Part shown: positions 1 to 8,310 of the stretch, in pieces
How positions within the stretch are numbered: the stretch's first letter is position 1
How the letters are laid out: each line of letters begins with the position of its first letter
Source of the DNA: Rhodococcus_F sp040656415
GTDB taxonomy: Bacteria > Actinomycetota > Actinomycetes > Mycobacteriales > Mycobacteriaceae
Assembly: GCF_040656415.1 (NCBI RefSeq)
Contig: NZ_JBFAMC010000001.1
Coordinates: 434,001-498,000, forward strand
Direction of reading: 5' to 3'
DNA length: 64,000 bases
Translations under genes and position numbers: made by a program
The notes under the pieces: model-generated
The model's input: only the letters and a program-made list of their open reading frames with translations
Told to the model about the DNA's origin: nothing
Databases searched by the model: none

Positions 1-47
1 GGTCGGCAGCGTCGCCGAACCCGGCGGTCAAGCTCTCGATGACGAAG

Positions 48-1988
48 TCAGTGCGAGCACGCCGCTACAGGTGCGCCCTGGGTGGCCGGGCCCAGCACAC
101 GCGCGACCTGTTCCTCGCTCAGCCCCAACTCGCGAAGCCGGCCACAGGCCACATCGACTTCGATCAGCCCGGCGTCGATCTCGTCGCGCAGGCGGCTCAC
201 CTCGTCGAGGATCATCTCCGCTTCCTCGATCGCCTCCATTATCTGGCCAGGCCGAGTCTGGAGCACGGCAAGGAGTCGGTCGCGGGCGTCGGTACTGAGT
301 CTGGTGACAAGCTCCCGCTGATTTGCCGACGCCTGGTTCCTGCGGCTGTGGATCTCCGCCGACCTGATTGGCGCAGTGTCGGGATCGGTTGCGTAGTCGT
401 CGACGGATGCATAGTCGGGTTCCCGGACGGACTCCTGCTCGTCCGACAGGTCGATCGTGCGACGCAGCGGGCGGTTGGGTAGCAAAAGGACGGCGACCAG
501 GGTGAGGGCCGCGAAAGCGGCGGCAATCAGGAAGATTCGACCGGTCGCGTCACCATAAGCGGCACGGACGACTTCCTGCACCGGAGCGGGTAGTGATGTC
601 AGATTCAGGCTGTCGCCTCCGCTGCTCGAACCAGCCGGAAGACCGAGTTTGGCGAAACCGTCCGCCGACAGGTCGGACACGCGGCTGGCCAGTACCGAAC
701 CGAGAACGGAGACACCGATCGCGCCACCGAAGGTCCGGAAGAAGGCGACCGAACTCGAGGCAGCACCGACGTGCTGGACACTGACAGTGTTCTGAACCGA
801 GAGCACGAGATTCTGCATCAGCATGCCGATGCCCAGACCGATGACGGCGATGTAGAGGCTGACCAGAACCAGGTTGGTTGCGTGGTCGATGGTGCCGAGG
901 AAACTGAATCCGATGATGAGCAGCACGGCGCCGCTGACCACGAACGGCTTCCACTTACCGAAGCGTGTGATCAATTGTCCGGATCCGACCGAAGAGATGA
1001 GCATTCCGGCAACCATGGGGATGGTCAGCATGCCGGCCACTGTGGGGGTGTAGCCACGCGACGTCTGGAAGTACTGACCCAGGAAGGTGGTGGCCCCGAA
1101 CATTCCCACCCCCACGGCGATTGACGCGATGATGGCAAGCCCGGTGGTCCTCTCGGTCACGATCTTCAGCGGGATGATGGGAGAAGAGACCTTGGATTCG
1201 ACGACCACGGTAGCCACCAGCAACAAGATTCCGGCCCCCACGTAGATCGCCGTCTCGCGGGACAGCCATGCGTAGTAGCCGGTTTTGCCTGCAAAGGAGA
1301 CCCAGATCAGCAGGATCGACACACCGGCGGTCAGCAATGTTGCGCCGAGCCAGTCGATCGAGGTGTCGTCCTTCTTCTCTGTCGTGATGTGCAGGGTGCG
1401 CTGTAAGAGGATGAGTGCGACGACGGCGAGAGGCACACAGACGAAAAAGCACCAGCGCCAACCGAGCGGGCTGTCGACCACGACACCACCGAGTAGGGGA
1501 CCGCCCGACATCGACACCGCCATGACTGCACCGGTGTACCCGGAGTAGCGGCCGCGTTCACGCGGCGAGACGATGCTTCCGATTATGGCGACGACGAGCG
1601 CGGTCAGCCCACCCATGCCGATGCCCTGGACCACGCGTGCGGTGAGAAGAACCGGCACGCTGTGCGCGAAGCCCGCGAGGATGGAGCCGATCACGAAGAC
1701 GACGATTGCGCTCTGGACGAGAATCTTCTTGCTGAACTGGTCGGCGAGCTTTCCCCAGATGGGAGTGGAGGCGGCGTTGGCAAGCAGTGCCGTAGTGATG
1801 ACCCAGGCGAACGCGGTCTGACTGCCCTCGAGGTCGGCGATGATCGTGGGTAGCGCAGTAGAGACGATAGTGCTGCTCAACAGCGCGGTGAACAGTGCGG
1901 CGAGCAAGCCGACCAATGTCTTCAGGATTTGACGGTGAGTCATTCTGCCCGCTTCGACGGCCGCTCCTTGAATCTGTGTTTCAGTCAA
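48..1988 (-). CDS. DHA2-family (EmrB/QacA-type) multidrug MFS exporter with cytoplasmic C-terminal extension
   Basis: Inner-membrane proton-driven exporter of drugs or other hydrophobic compounds. The protein has the 14-helix pattern of the DHA2 branch: a helix with FTALLSSTIVSTALPTI near the N-terminus, the loop GKLADQFSKK (motif A), and RVVQGIGMGG (motif B/C region). After the last helix comes about 130 residues of hydrophilic sequence, acidic at first and ending in a probably helical stretch (TRLSTDARDRLLAVLQ to EEQVARVLG), longer than is usual for the family. The start is uncertain. TTG codons at 2003 and 1988 and an ATG at 1943 are in frame; I chose 1988 because it has a weak GGAA upstream and gives the short tail before MTHRQ that relatives carry. 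Substrate is not readable, and no adjacent regulator gene is visible in the window. Confidence 0.9.
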   Translation of the reverse strand: MTETQIQGAAVEAGRMTHRQILKTLVGLLAALFTALLSSTIVSTALPTIIADLEGSQTAFAWVITTALLANAASTPIWGKLADQFSKKILVQSAIVVFVIGSILAGFAHSVPVLLTARVVQGIGMGGLTALVVAIIGSIVSPRERGRYSGYTGAVMAVSMSGGPLLGGVVVDSPLGWRWCFFVCVPLAVVALILLQRTLHITTEKKDDTSIDWLGATLLTAGVSILLIWVSFAGKTGYYAWLSRETAIYVGAGILLLVATVVVESKVSSPIIPLKIVTERTTGLAIIASIAVGVGMFGATTFLGQYFQTSRGYTPTVAGMLTIPMVAGMLISSVGSGQLITRFGKWKPFVVSGAVLLIIGFSFLGTIDHATNLVLVSLYIAVIGLGIGMLMQNLVLSVQNTVSVQHVGAASSSVAFFRTFGGAIGVSVLGSVLASRVSDLSADGFAKLGLPAGSSSGGDSLNLTSLPAPVQEVVRAAYGDATGRIFLIAAAFAALTLVAVLLLPNRPLRRTIDLSDEQESVREPDYASVDDYATDPDTAPIRSAEIHSRRNQASANQRELVTRLSTDARDRLLAVLQTRPGQIMEAIEEAEMILDEVSRLRDEIDAGLIEVDVACGRLRELGLSEEQVARVLGPATQGAPVAACSH

Positions 1989-2235
1989 TGTCTTGTATTC
2001 CAATCGGATTCGCGTTTAGTCGAGGATCCGGATGGCCTCGAAACGATCGCCTGTCCGGCCTTGCTGTCACTCTGCACGATCAGGGCGTCGCGAAACACTC
2101 GGCAGCGCCCGAGATGCAGATCGAGGATTCACAAGACACTATATACATTGTTAGCGCAAGTAAGTAATTGAGCGGTTGTTGGATTCGTCACAGGCGCCGC
2201 CCGAACGATCCGGGACGTCTCTACAGCAGGACGGC

Positions 2236-3072
2236 CTATGGGCCGATGGCCACTGGGCGGTTCGGGTCGGACGACCACTGTGACCACGACCCCGGATACA
2301 GGGCTGCGTCGAAACCGGCCAAAGCGAGTGCGGCGATCTGATGTGCTGCCGTCACTCCGGACCCGCAGTACACGCCGGTCGTGGCGTCCGATTCGACTCC
2401 AAGAGTGGTGAAGCGTCGACGAAGTGTTTCGGCGGGGAGGAATCGTCCGTCGGGCCCGAGGTTCTCAGAGGTGGGGGCGCTGAGGGCGTCGGGGATGTGT
2501 CCAGCCCTCGGGTCGATGGGCTCGGTGTCTCCCACGTAGCGTTCGACGGCGCGGGCATCGAGGAGCACCCCATGGGTGGCGAGGTTTGCGGCATCGTCCG
2601 CCGTCAACGTGGGAAGGTGGTCAGCGCTGAGCACCACGTCACCCGGCGAGCGTGGGAGTTCGTTACCAGATCGGGTGGAGTACCCCGCCGAAGTCCACGC
2701 GTCGAGACCGCCGTCGAGCAGTGCCACCTCGGAAACTCCGGCCCAACGCAGCAGCCACCATGCGCGCGCCGCGGCAAGGTTGGCCGTCGCGTCGTATGCC
2801 ACGACCTGGGTGGTGGATCGGATCCCCCAACGTCGGGCGGCATTCTGGAGGTCTTCGACCGTTGGAAGCGGATGCCGACCGAGCGAGGGTGCCCCGTGCG
2901 CGGCCAACTCGTTCTCGAGATCGACGAATACCGCACCGGGAATGTGTGCGTCGAGATAGTGCTGCCTGCCCTCGGTGTCGCCGAGCGCCCAGCGGACGTC
3001 GAGAAGTATCGGCGGAGCATCGCCACCTAGCATTTCTGCCAATTCATCGACAGTGACTAGAAGCCCTGTCAC
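2236..3072 (-). CDS. Sulfurtransferase, two rhodanese domains (3-mercaptopyruvate type)
   Basis: Cytoplasmic enzyme that moves sulfane sulfur from thiosulfate or 3-mercaptopyruvate to an acceptor. It has two rhodanese folds: an inactive N-terminal one (LLDVRWALGD, about residues 10-125) and a catalytic C-terminal one (about 150-278). The active-site loop CGSGVTA, with the cysteine near residue 236, is the form typical of 3-mercaptopyruvate sulfurtransferases (SseA-like) rather than thiosulfate-specific rhodaneses. Length (278 aa) is normal. The GTG start at 3072 is preceded by GGAAGGAG at good spacing. It lies upstream of the exporter on the same strand, 230 bp away, with no evident functional link. 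Confidence 0.93.
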   Translation of the reverse strand: MTGLLVTVDELAEMLGGDAPPILLDVRWALGDTEGRQHYLDAHIPGAVFVDLENELAAHGAPSLGRHPLPTVEDLQNAARRWGIRSTTQVVAYDATANLAAARAWWLLRWAGVSEVALLDGGLDAWTSAGYSTRSGNELPRSPGDVVLSADHLPTLTADDAANLATHGVLLDARAVERYVGDTEPIDPRAGHIPDALSAPTSENLGPDGRFLPAETLRRRFTTLGVESDATTGVYCGSGVTAAHQIAALALAGFDAALYPGSWSQWSSDPNRPVAIGP

Positions 3073-3134
3073 GAGTTCTCCTTCCCACCGCCTACCGGGG
3101 CGGAATCACACCGGACCGAGACGGCTGGACCAGA

Positions 3135-5486
3135 TCAGCTCACCCCACGGCGCACGGGCGCGCGCCCGTAGGGCTGGCGGACGGGCGGCATGCTCGGCAG
3201 CTCCGGAATCGGTTTGGTCACGGGAGAGGAACCGAGAGTGAACTTTCTTCCGTGATGGGCGAGCCGGACCGGGTCACCGGATCTGAGCCGGTAGGTCGCG
3301 AAGTTCGCGCGGATGTCCACATGGATTTGACTGCCCCGCACGGTCATCCGGAAGTTCACGTTGGCCAGTTGCGGAGGTATCCGGGGTGCGAACGTGATGT
3401 CGCCGCCGTGGTCGCGCATTCCACCGAAGCCGGCGACGCAAGCCATCCACGTTCCTGCCAGCGACGCGATGTGCAATCCGTTTTCGACGTTGGAGTGCAG
3501 GTCGTGGAGATCGGTCAGCGCCGCCTCGGCGAGGTAGTCATAGGCGAGTTGAAGCTGGCCGACCTCTGCGGCCATTACCGATTGCGCGCAAGCCGACAGT
3601 GAGGAATCGCGCACCGTGAGGGCCTCGTAGTAGGCGAAATTGGCGACCTTCTGCTCATGTGTGAATGCGTCGCCGCGAAGATACATCGCCAGTACCAGGT
3701 CGGCTTGCTTCACCACCTGCTTCCGGTAGAGATCGAAATACGGATAGTTGAGCAGCAGCGGGTAGTTCTCGCGTGGGGTGCCCTCGAAATCCCACTCGGC
3801 GTGGTGAGTGAAGCCGTCGGATTGCTGATGCACCCCGAGCGCTTCGTCGTACGGAAGACGCATCCGTGCACCCGCATCGCGCCACAGAGCAGCTTCCTCG
3901 TCGTCCACGCCGTGTTCACGCGCGAGATCAGGTCTGCGCTCGCACATGGTGGCTGCGTCGTGCAGATTCTTCTGCGCCATCAAATTGGTGTAGACGTTGT
4001 TGTCGGCGACGGCCGTATATTCGTCGGGCCCGGTGACGCCGTCGATCCGGAATTCGCCTCGCGAATTGTGGTGGCCGAGAGAAGTCCACAGGCGTGCAGT
4101 CTCTATGAGTAATGTTGCACCGCACTCGGATTCGAACTCCTCGTCTTCTGTTGCCGCCAGATATCGGGAGGTAGCGGCAGCAACGGCGGCGCCGACGTGG
4201 AAAGCAGCGGTTCCCGCAGGCCAGTAACCGGAGCATTCGTCGCCGTTGATCGACCGCCACGGGAACACCGCGCCCGCCTGGCCCAGCTGCTCGGCACGAT
4301 TCTTCGCCTGGTCGAGAGTCGAGTGTCGCCAACGCAGTGCATCTCTTGCCGAGTCCGGCACGGTGTAGGTGAGCACAGGAAGGACGTAGGCCTCGGTGTC
4401 CCAGAACGCGTGTCCGTCGTATCCAGGACCGGTCAGGCCCTTGGCGGGAATCGCCCGTGACTCCCCGCGCGCACCGGCCTGGAGTACGTGGAACAGTGCG
4501 AAGCGGACAGCCTGCTGCAGTTCTGCGTCACCTTCTATCTCGATGTCCGCAGTTTCCCAGAAGAGGTCGAGATACTCGCGCTGGCGGAGCAACAGTTCGG
4601 TCCAGCCGGTTTCGAGCGCTCCGGCGAGCGCTCCTTCGACCTGCCCGCGCAGGGCCGGTGTCGACCGCCGCGCCGACCATCCATACGCCAGGTACTTCGT
4701 CACCTTCAGACGCTCGCCCTTCGGCACCTCGACCGCGACGGTGAGCCGAGCCAGATCCTCTTCGGTCTCGATGCTGCATCGCCCGTTGGCAGGAAATTCG
4801 ACCTCGTGGTCCATCCCCGCGGCCATTCGCAGTCCTGAGGCCCTCGTGTGATGGGCGAGAACAGCTCTGTAATCGTGGGCTGCAGCGAAGTCCGCGACCA
4901 GCGGATTGTCCAGGGCAGCCGCAACTCGGGGATCGTCGGTGCGAACAGGTAGGGGCTCGTTGGCGAGCAGATCGGATTGCAAAACCAACTCGATGTCGCC
5001 GTCGAGTGGCTCGACCTCGTAGCGGACGGCGGCGATGGCACGCGAGGTGAACGACACCAGACGCTCCGAATGGATTCGCACTTGTCTACCGGTCGGGGAG
5101 ATCCAGTCGGTGGTGCGGCGCAGGGTGCCGGAACGGAAGTCGAGGACCCTCTCGTGGGCCGGAGCGCTCCCATACCGCATGTCCAGTGGCTCGTCGGCCA
5201 CCAGCAATCGGATGATGCTGCCGTCGGTCACGTTCACGACCGTTTGGCCGTCCTCGGGGTAGCCGTAGCCCGCCTCGGCGTAGGGGAGGGGGCGTTGTTC
5301 GTAGTAACCGTTGAGGTAGGTGCCCGGAAGCCCTCGCGGTTCACCTTCCTCGAAGGTGCCGCGAATCCCTATGTGTCCGTTGGAGAGTGCGAAGGTGGAC
5401 TCTGTAAAGCGCAATGCTTCCAGGTCCAGTCCGCGCCAGCGGAGTTGCCACGGTGAGATTTGGTAGCCCAGGTCGCCCATGCTCAT
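3135..5486 (-). CDS. Glycoside hydrolase family 65 protein (maltose/trehalose/kojibiose phosphorylase-like)
   Basis: Cytoplasmic GH65 enzyme, probably phosphorolysing an alpha-linked glucose disaccharide to glucose 1-phosphate plus glucose. Domain order is the N-terminal beta-sandwich (about 10-270), a linker, the (alpha/alpha)6 barrel (about 320-690) and a C-terminal beta-sheet domain. The general-acid glutamate is in TGPDEYTAVADNN, Glu489 by my count. Conserved GYDGHAFWDTE is also present. The ATG at 5486 overlaps the stop of the upstream HAD gene by four bases (ATGA), so the two are translationally coupled. The pair resembles mycobacterial Rv3400/Rv3401. The HAD partner would convert beta-glucose 1-phosphate to glucose 6-phosphate. 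Exact disaccharide specificity cannot be read. Confidence 0.92.
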   Translation of the reverse strand: MSMGDLGYQISPWQLRWRGLDLEALRFTESTFALSNGHIGIRGTFEEGEPRGLPGTYLNGYYEQRPLPYAEAGYGYPEDGQTVVNVTDGSIIRLLVADEPLDMRYGSAPAHERVLDFRSGTLRRTTDWISPTGRQVRIHSERLVSFTSRAIAAVRYEVEPLDGDIELVLQSDLLANEPLPVRTDDPRVAAALDNPLVADFAAAHDYRAVLAHHTRASGLRMAAGMDHEVEFPANGRCSIETEEDLARLTVAVEVPKGERLKVTKYLAYGWSARRSTPALRGQVEGALAGALETGWTELLLRQREYLDLFWETADIEIEGDAELQQAVRFALFHVLQAGARGESRAIPAKGLTGPGYDGHAFWDTEAYVLPVLTYTVPDSARDALRWRHSTLDQAKNRAEQLGQAGAVFPWRSINGDECSGYWPAGTAAFHVGAAVAAATSRYLAATEDEEFESECGATLLIETARLWTSLGHHNSRGEFRIDGVTGPDEYTAVADNNVYTNLMAQKNLHDAATMCERRPDLAREHGVDDEEAALWRDAGARMRLPYDEALGVHQQSDGFTHHAEWDFEGTPRENYPLLLNYPYFDLYRKQVVKQADLVLAMYLRGDAFTHEQKVANFAYYEALTVRDSSLSACAQSVMAAEVGQLQLAYDYLAEAALTDLHDLHSNVENGLHIASLAGTWMACVAGFGGMRDHGGDITFAPRIPPQLANVNFRMTVRGSQIHVDIRANFATYRLRSGDPVRLAHHGRKFTLGSSPVTKPIPELPSMPPVRQPYGRAPVRRGVS

Positions 5487-6211
5487 CTCTCCAGGAGGTC
5501 GGACAAATCGTTCACTACTACATCGGCGCCGTGGGTCCGCAGAGCCTCGGCTTGATCACTTCGATTGACGCCGACGACGAAGCCGAATTCACCGGCCCGC
5601 CCAGCTTCCACCCCGGCCAGTGCGTCCTCGAACACTGCCGCTCGATCGGAACTTACGTCCAGTGCGCGTGCACCCGCAAGGAACGTGTCGGGCGCCGGTT
5701 TGCCGCGAAGACCTTGTTCCGCGCTCACCACGCCGTCGATGAGGACGCGTATATACCGGGTGAGACCGGCCGCCTCGAGGACCGCCTTGCCGTTTGCGGA
5801 GGACGTGACCACAGCGATCTTCAGCCCGGCCTCGTGTGCGGCGCTGACGTATCGCACCGAGCCGTCGTAGGCGGCAACGCCTTCTTCGTCCATCACCTTC
5901 AGCAGCAACGCGTTCTTGGTGCTCCCGATCCCATTGATCGTCGCCGCACCGAGCGGATCGCCAGGGCCCCCCTCCGGCAGGCTGATGCCACGGGACTCGA
6001 GGAAGGTCCGGACCCCGTCGGTACGGGGTCGTCCGTCGACATAGTCGAGATAGTCCTCGTCCGAGAACGGCCGAAAGTCTGGGCCCTCACGGTGCTTCAA
6101 GAAGTCGTCGAACGTGCGTTTCCACGCCTTCCGATGCAGCACTGCCGTCTCGGTGAGCACGCCGTCCAGATCGAACAAGCACGCAGAGATTTCGTCGGGC
6201 AGTCCCATCAC
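5483..6211 (-). CDS. HAD-superfamily phosphatase/beta-phosphoglucomutase
   Basis: HAD hydrolase of the beta-phosphoglucomutase subfamily, likely interconverting beta-glucose 1-phosphate and glucose 6-phosphate in the cytoplasm. Motif I is FDLDGVLTET (nucleophile Asp14, acid/base Asp16), followed by a helical cap domain (about 20-110), motif II VVTSS, motif III lysine in GLRGKPAPDTF, and motif IV VFEDALAGVEAG. The start is GTG at 6211 or the ATG codon immediately after it. Its stop overlaps the start of the GH65 gene by four bases, which supports a role in processing the product of that phosphorylase. Confidence 0.92.
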   Translation of the reverse strand: MMGLPDEISACLFDLDGVLTETAVLHRKAWKRTFDDFLKHREGPDFRPFSDEDYLDYVDGRPRTDGVRTFLESRGISLPEGGPGDPLGAATINGIGSTKNALLLKVMDEEGVAAYDGSVRYVSAAHEAGLKIAVVTSSANGKAVLEAAGLTRYIRVLIDGVVSAEQGLRGKPAPDTFLAGARALDVSSDRAAVFEDALAGVEAGRAGEFGFVVGVNRSDQAEALRTHGADVVVNDLSDLLER

Positions 6212-6315
6212 GTTCCCGACGGTACCGCTGTACAGGTGCCGTGCCGTCGAGGCTCGCGCAAATCCCCTCGGGTGGTGACGAAACGATTCGAATTCCTGCG
6301 AATACGGCTATGTAC

Positions 6316-6339
6316 CGAACGACCTGTATGTTTCGTTCG
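6316..6339. promoter_or_regulatory. Inverted repeat CGAACGA-N10-TCGTTCG
   Basis: Perfect 7-bp arms separated by 10 bp, centred about 45 bp before the lipoprotein start and about 115 bp before the divergent HAD-GH65 operon. Size and symmetry fit a dimeric repressor site such as a TetR- or LacI-family operator. No matching regulator gene is adjacent. Confidence 0.45.
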
Positions 6340-6371
6340 ATCCTGAATTCCTAGGCGATGGAGGTTTACCT

Positions 6372-7019
6372 GTGAGACGAGTACTCGTGGCCGCGACAAG
6401 CTTCGCGATCCTGGCCCTGCCCGCATGCGGGTCCGATGGTGATGGGGCGGATGCATCAGAGACGTCGGGTTCGACCACGGCGGTAGCGACCAAGACCTTT
6501 CCCCCACTCCCACCGGAGGTGGCGCCGCCGTCAGCCGGATCCGAGGTCGGCAACGGTGGATCGTCGGCCGCCGGCCACGGTGGGTCGGGAGGTGGTGGGC
6601 AGGCGTCGACTCCGGGTCAGGTACAGGTGGCCGGCAATGGTGCCCCGCCAGTTGTCGAGCAGCCTGCCGCCGTGGAACAGCCTCCTGTGGAAGATCCGCC
6701 GGCAGAAGATGAGCCTGACGGGGGCAGCGCTACCGGTGACGAACCGGAGGGTGAAGACCAGGAAGGCGGTAGTGCCGACGGTGAGGGCACAGAGGGAGAT
6801 GGCACCGACGGTGACGCGCCGCAAGAGGATGCCCCGGACGACGAGAACTCGGGAGATGGCGAATCGGATGGTGAGGATGTCGGCGGTGACGTACCCGAGG
6901 GTGACATTTCGGAGGGCGGGAGCACTGACACCGGGGACGCCGATGGCGAGACTCCGGCAGGTGAGGTTTCGGGAAGTGAAGGCTCCGAGGTAGAGGTTGC
7001 CGAGGGTGGCACACCCTAG
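6372..7019 (+). CDS. Acidic low-complexity lipoprotein
   Basis: Predicted exported lipoprotein of 215 aa with no recognised domain. A short signal peptide (MRRVLVAATSFAILALPAC) ends in the lipobox LPAC, with the lipidated cysteine near residue 19. The mature part has a Pro/Gly-rich stretch (about 45-110) and then about 100 residues of imperfect repeats rich in Gly, Asp, Glu and Ser (EGEDQEGGSADGEGTEGDG), giving a strong negative charge. The GTG start has GGAGG six to seven bases upstream. The gene stands alone, flanked by an inverted repeat upstream and a hairpin downstream. It could be a cell-wall-associated cation-binding or spacer protein, but no function can be assigned. Confidence 0.8.
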   Translation: MRRVLVAATSFAILALPACGSDGDGADASETSGSTTAVATKTFPPLPPEVAPPSAGSEVGNGGSSAAGHGGSGGGGQASTPGQVQVAGNGAPPVVEQPAAVEQPPVEDPPAEDEPDGGSATGDEPEGEDQEGGSADGEGTEGDGTDGDAPQEDAPDDENSGDGESDGEDVGGDVPEGDISEGGSTDTGDADGETPAGEVSGSEGSEVEVAEGGTP

Positions 7020-7038
7020 TTGAACGAGGCGGGCTGTC

Positions 7039-7062
7039 GGGCGTCACACGTCGTTGACGCCC
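7039..7062 (+). terminator. Hairpin terminator after lipoprotein gene
   Basis: GGGCGTCA and TGACGCCC form an 8-bp perfect stem with an 8-nt loop, 20 bp after the stop codon. There is no long U-tract, as is common in actinobacteria. Confidence 0.55.
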
Positions 7063-7133
7063 AATCTCCTCGAGGGTTCACAGCCATGCCGACGCGCCAT
7101 GACGTGATCGCCCCGGTTACCTGTCTGGTTTGT

Positions 7134-7151
7134 GTCCCCCATTCGGGGGAG
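7134..7151. promoter_or_regulatory. Palindrome GTCCCCCATTCGGGGGAG, putative operator
   Basis: Near-perfect 18-bp palindrome located about 130 bp before the BRCT-like gene. It matches 15 of 18 positions of the palindrome at 37521-37538, which precedes the NarL-type response regulator. The shared form is GTCCCC, four variable bases, CGGGGGA. Confidence 0.5.
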
Positions 7152-7282
7152 TCGAGATCCACCCGTTGCAGGGATTGATTGGCGGATTGAGATCGGTAAT
7201 CTTCCCGAAGAGAGCTATGACCGGTCAGACCAGTCGCTAGTATGGTCGGGACGATCGCAGATATGGACAGGATTTTTTGAGC

Positions 7283-7699
7283 ATGTCACGGATAACGAAC
7301 ATTGAGGTGGCTCGGGCACGCCGATCGAACAGGGTTATGTTCATCGGAAGTCCCACCCGGTATAACGACGTCTCGCGCTGGGCGATGGTCAGACAATGGG
7401 CGATGATCCACGGACTGGAGCCGATCAGCAAGTTCGATGGCGACGTACTCTGCGCCATAGTGACCGAGGATGTCCTCGACGGGGTCTGTTCTCCCAAGGA
7501 TTCAGTTGCCTTTCGGCGCGCCGAGGAACTCGGAGTGCCCTGCATCAGCGTTTACGACACCGCCCAGATCTGGCAGGTCACTGCGAAGGTTCGCGCCCGG
7601 ATCAGCAAGTCCAAGGTGCAGGAATCCCGGCTTGCGCGATCTGGGATGACACGGGCATCGGCTGAACCATCTTCGATTGCTCACTACTGCGGAGGATGA
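7283..7699 (+). CDS. Small BRCT-like domain protein
   Basis: A protein of 138 aa whose residues 15-100 have the layout of a BRCT domain: a beta strand RVMFIGSPTRY, a helix with a glycine (MIHGLEPISKF), a hydrophobic strand LCAIVTED, then SPKDSVAFRRAEELGVPCISV and a terminal aromatic (DTAQIW). In DNA-repair proteins this fold binds phosphopeptides or DNA ends; here it stands almost alone, with a basic N-terminus and a Ser/Arg-rich C-terminal tail. A TTG at 7277 is also possible; the ATG at 7283 has AGGA about ten bases upstream. No known partner gene is nearby. The family call comes from pattern only, without a search. Confidence 0.6.
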   Translation: MSRITNIEVARARRSNRVMFIGSPTRYNDVSRWAMVRQWAMIHGLEPISKFDGDVLCAIVTEDVLDGVCSPKDSVAFRRAEELGVPCISVYDTAQIWQVTAKVRARISKSKVQESRLARSGMTRASAEPSSIAHYCGG

Positions 7700-8049
7700 G
7701 GACCCTCCGCAGATTCTCGCGGTTGGCGGACCTGGACGTCCGCCTCCCGCCGGTTCGACAATGGTTCGTGTTCTGAATGAGTGCGCTTGATCAGGCCCGC
7801 GAGAGCCTTCTGTACGCGCACCATCCTCCGCTACTGCTGGTGGCTCCGGCCGCCTCTCCCGCTGCACGCGACCAGTTCTCACCTACGACTGGTTGGCCGA
7901 TTTCCGGAGGTCGGCGTCGGCCGATCGGGGGACCCCAGATTCCCCCGACACAGGGGCCGTTCGGGGGACTTACGAAAACGCGATTTCGCGACAGTATTGA
8001 TCTGGCCAGGCGTAACCAAATCCGAAAGCTAGAGACAGGGGCAAAATAG
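7700..8049. other. Gene-free interval with clustered CGGGGGA half-sites
   Basis: The only open frame across this stretch (from 7777) lacks a ribosome site and has shadow-like composition, so I call no gene. It contains TCGGGGGAC at 7925-7933, its reverse complement GTCGGGGGAATC at 7938-7949, and TTCGGGGGACT at 7960-7970, all related to the palindromes at 7134 and 37521. It should also carry the promoter of the 59-residue gene that follows. Confidence 0.4.
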
Positions 8050-8229
8050 ATGTCGACGATTGCGAGTGCCACCTTGGTGGAGCTGGCTTACGAATGGTGC
8101 ACCGAGTTCGAGCATTGCATCGAGACGGAAGTTCAGCTGTCGCCATCGGATGTCGCCGACACCGAGAACGACACGGAGAGCGAACTGTTCACGGGGAACA
8201 TGCCCGTTGTCAGCGAGGCGACCCAATAA
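8050..8229 (+). CDS. Small acidic hypothetical protein (59 aa)
   Basis: Short frame starting with ATG at 8050 behind an AGGGG-like ribosome site and ending in TAA at 8229. The product begins MSTIASATLVELAYEWCTEF and is acidic, with 11 Asp/Glu and two cysteines (CTEFEHC). The first half could form an amphipathic helix and the second half looks disordered. I do not recognise a family. Location downstream of a cluster of CGGGGGA motifs suggests it may be coregulated with the BRCT-like gene. Expression or conservation in other rhodococci would confirm it. Confidence 0.5.
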   Translation: MSTIASATLVELAYEWCTEFEHCIETEVQLSPSDVADTENDTESELFTGNMPVVSEATQ

Positions 8230-8310
8230 CCGAAGTTGCCCACCGACCCGGACGTCGAGTGCCGGACAGCACGCAGGTGGGCATTCGATCCGGCCGTGGC
8301 AACGTCGGTC

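Noticed and set aside
7777..8049. 90-residue frame before the 59-aa gene
   Set aside because: No ribosome site, mixed composition, and it covers the CGGGGGA motif cluster, so it is better read as control DNA.
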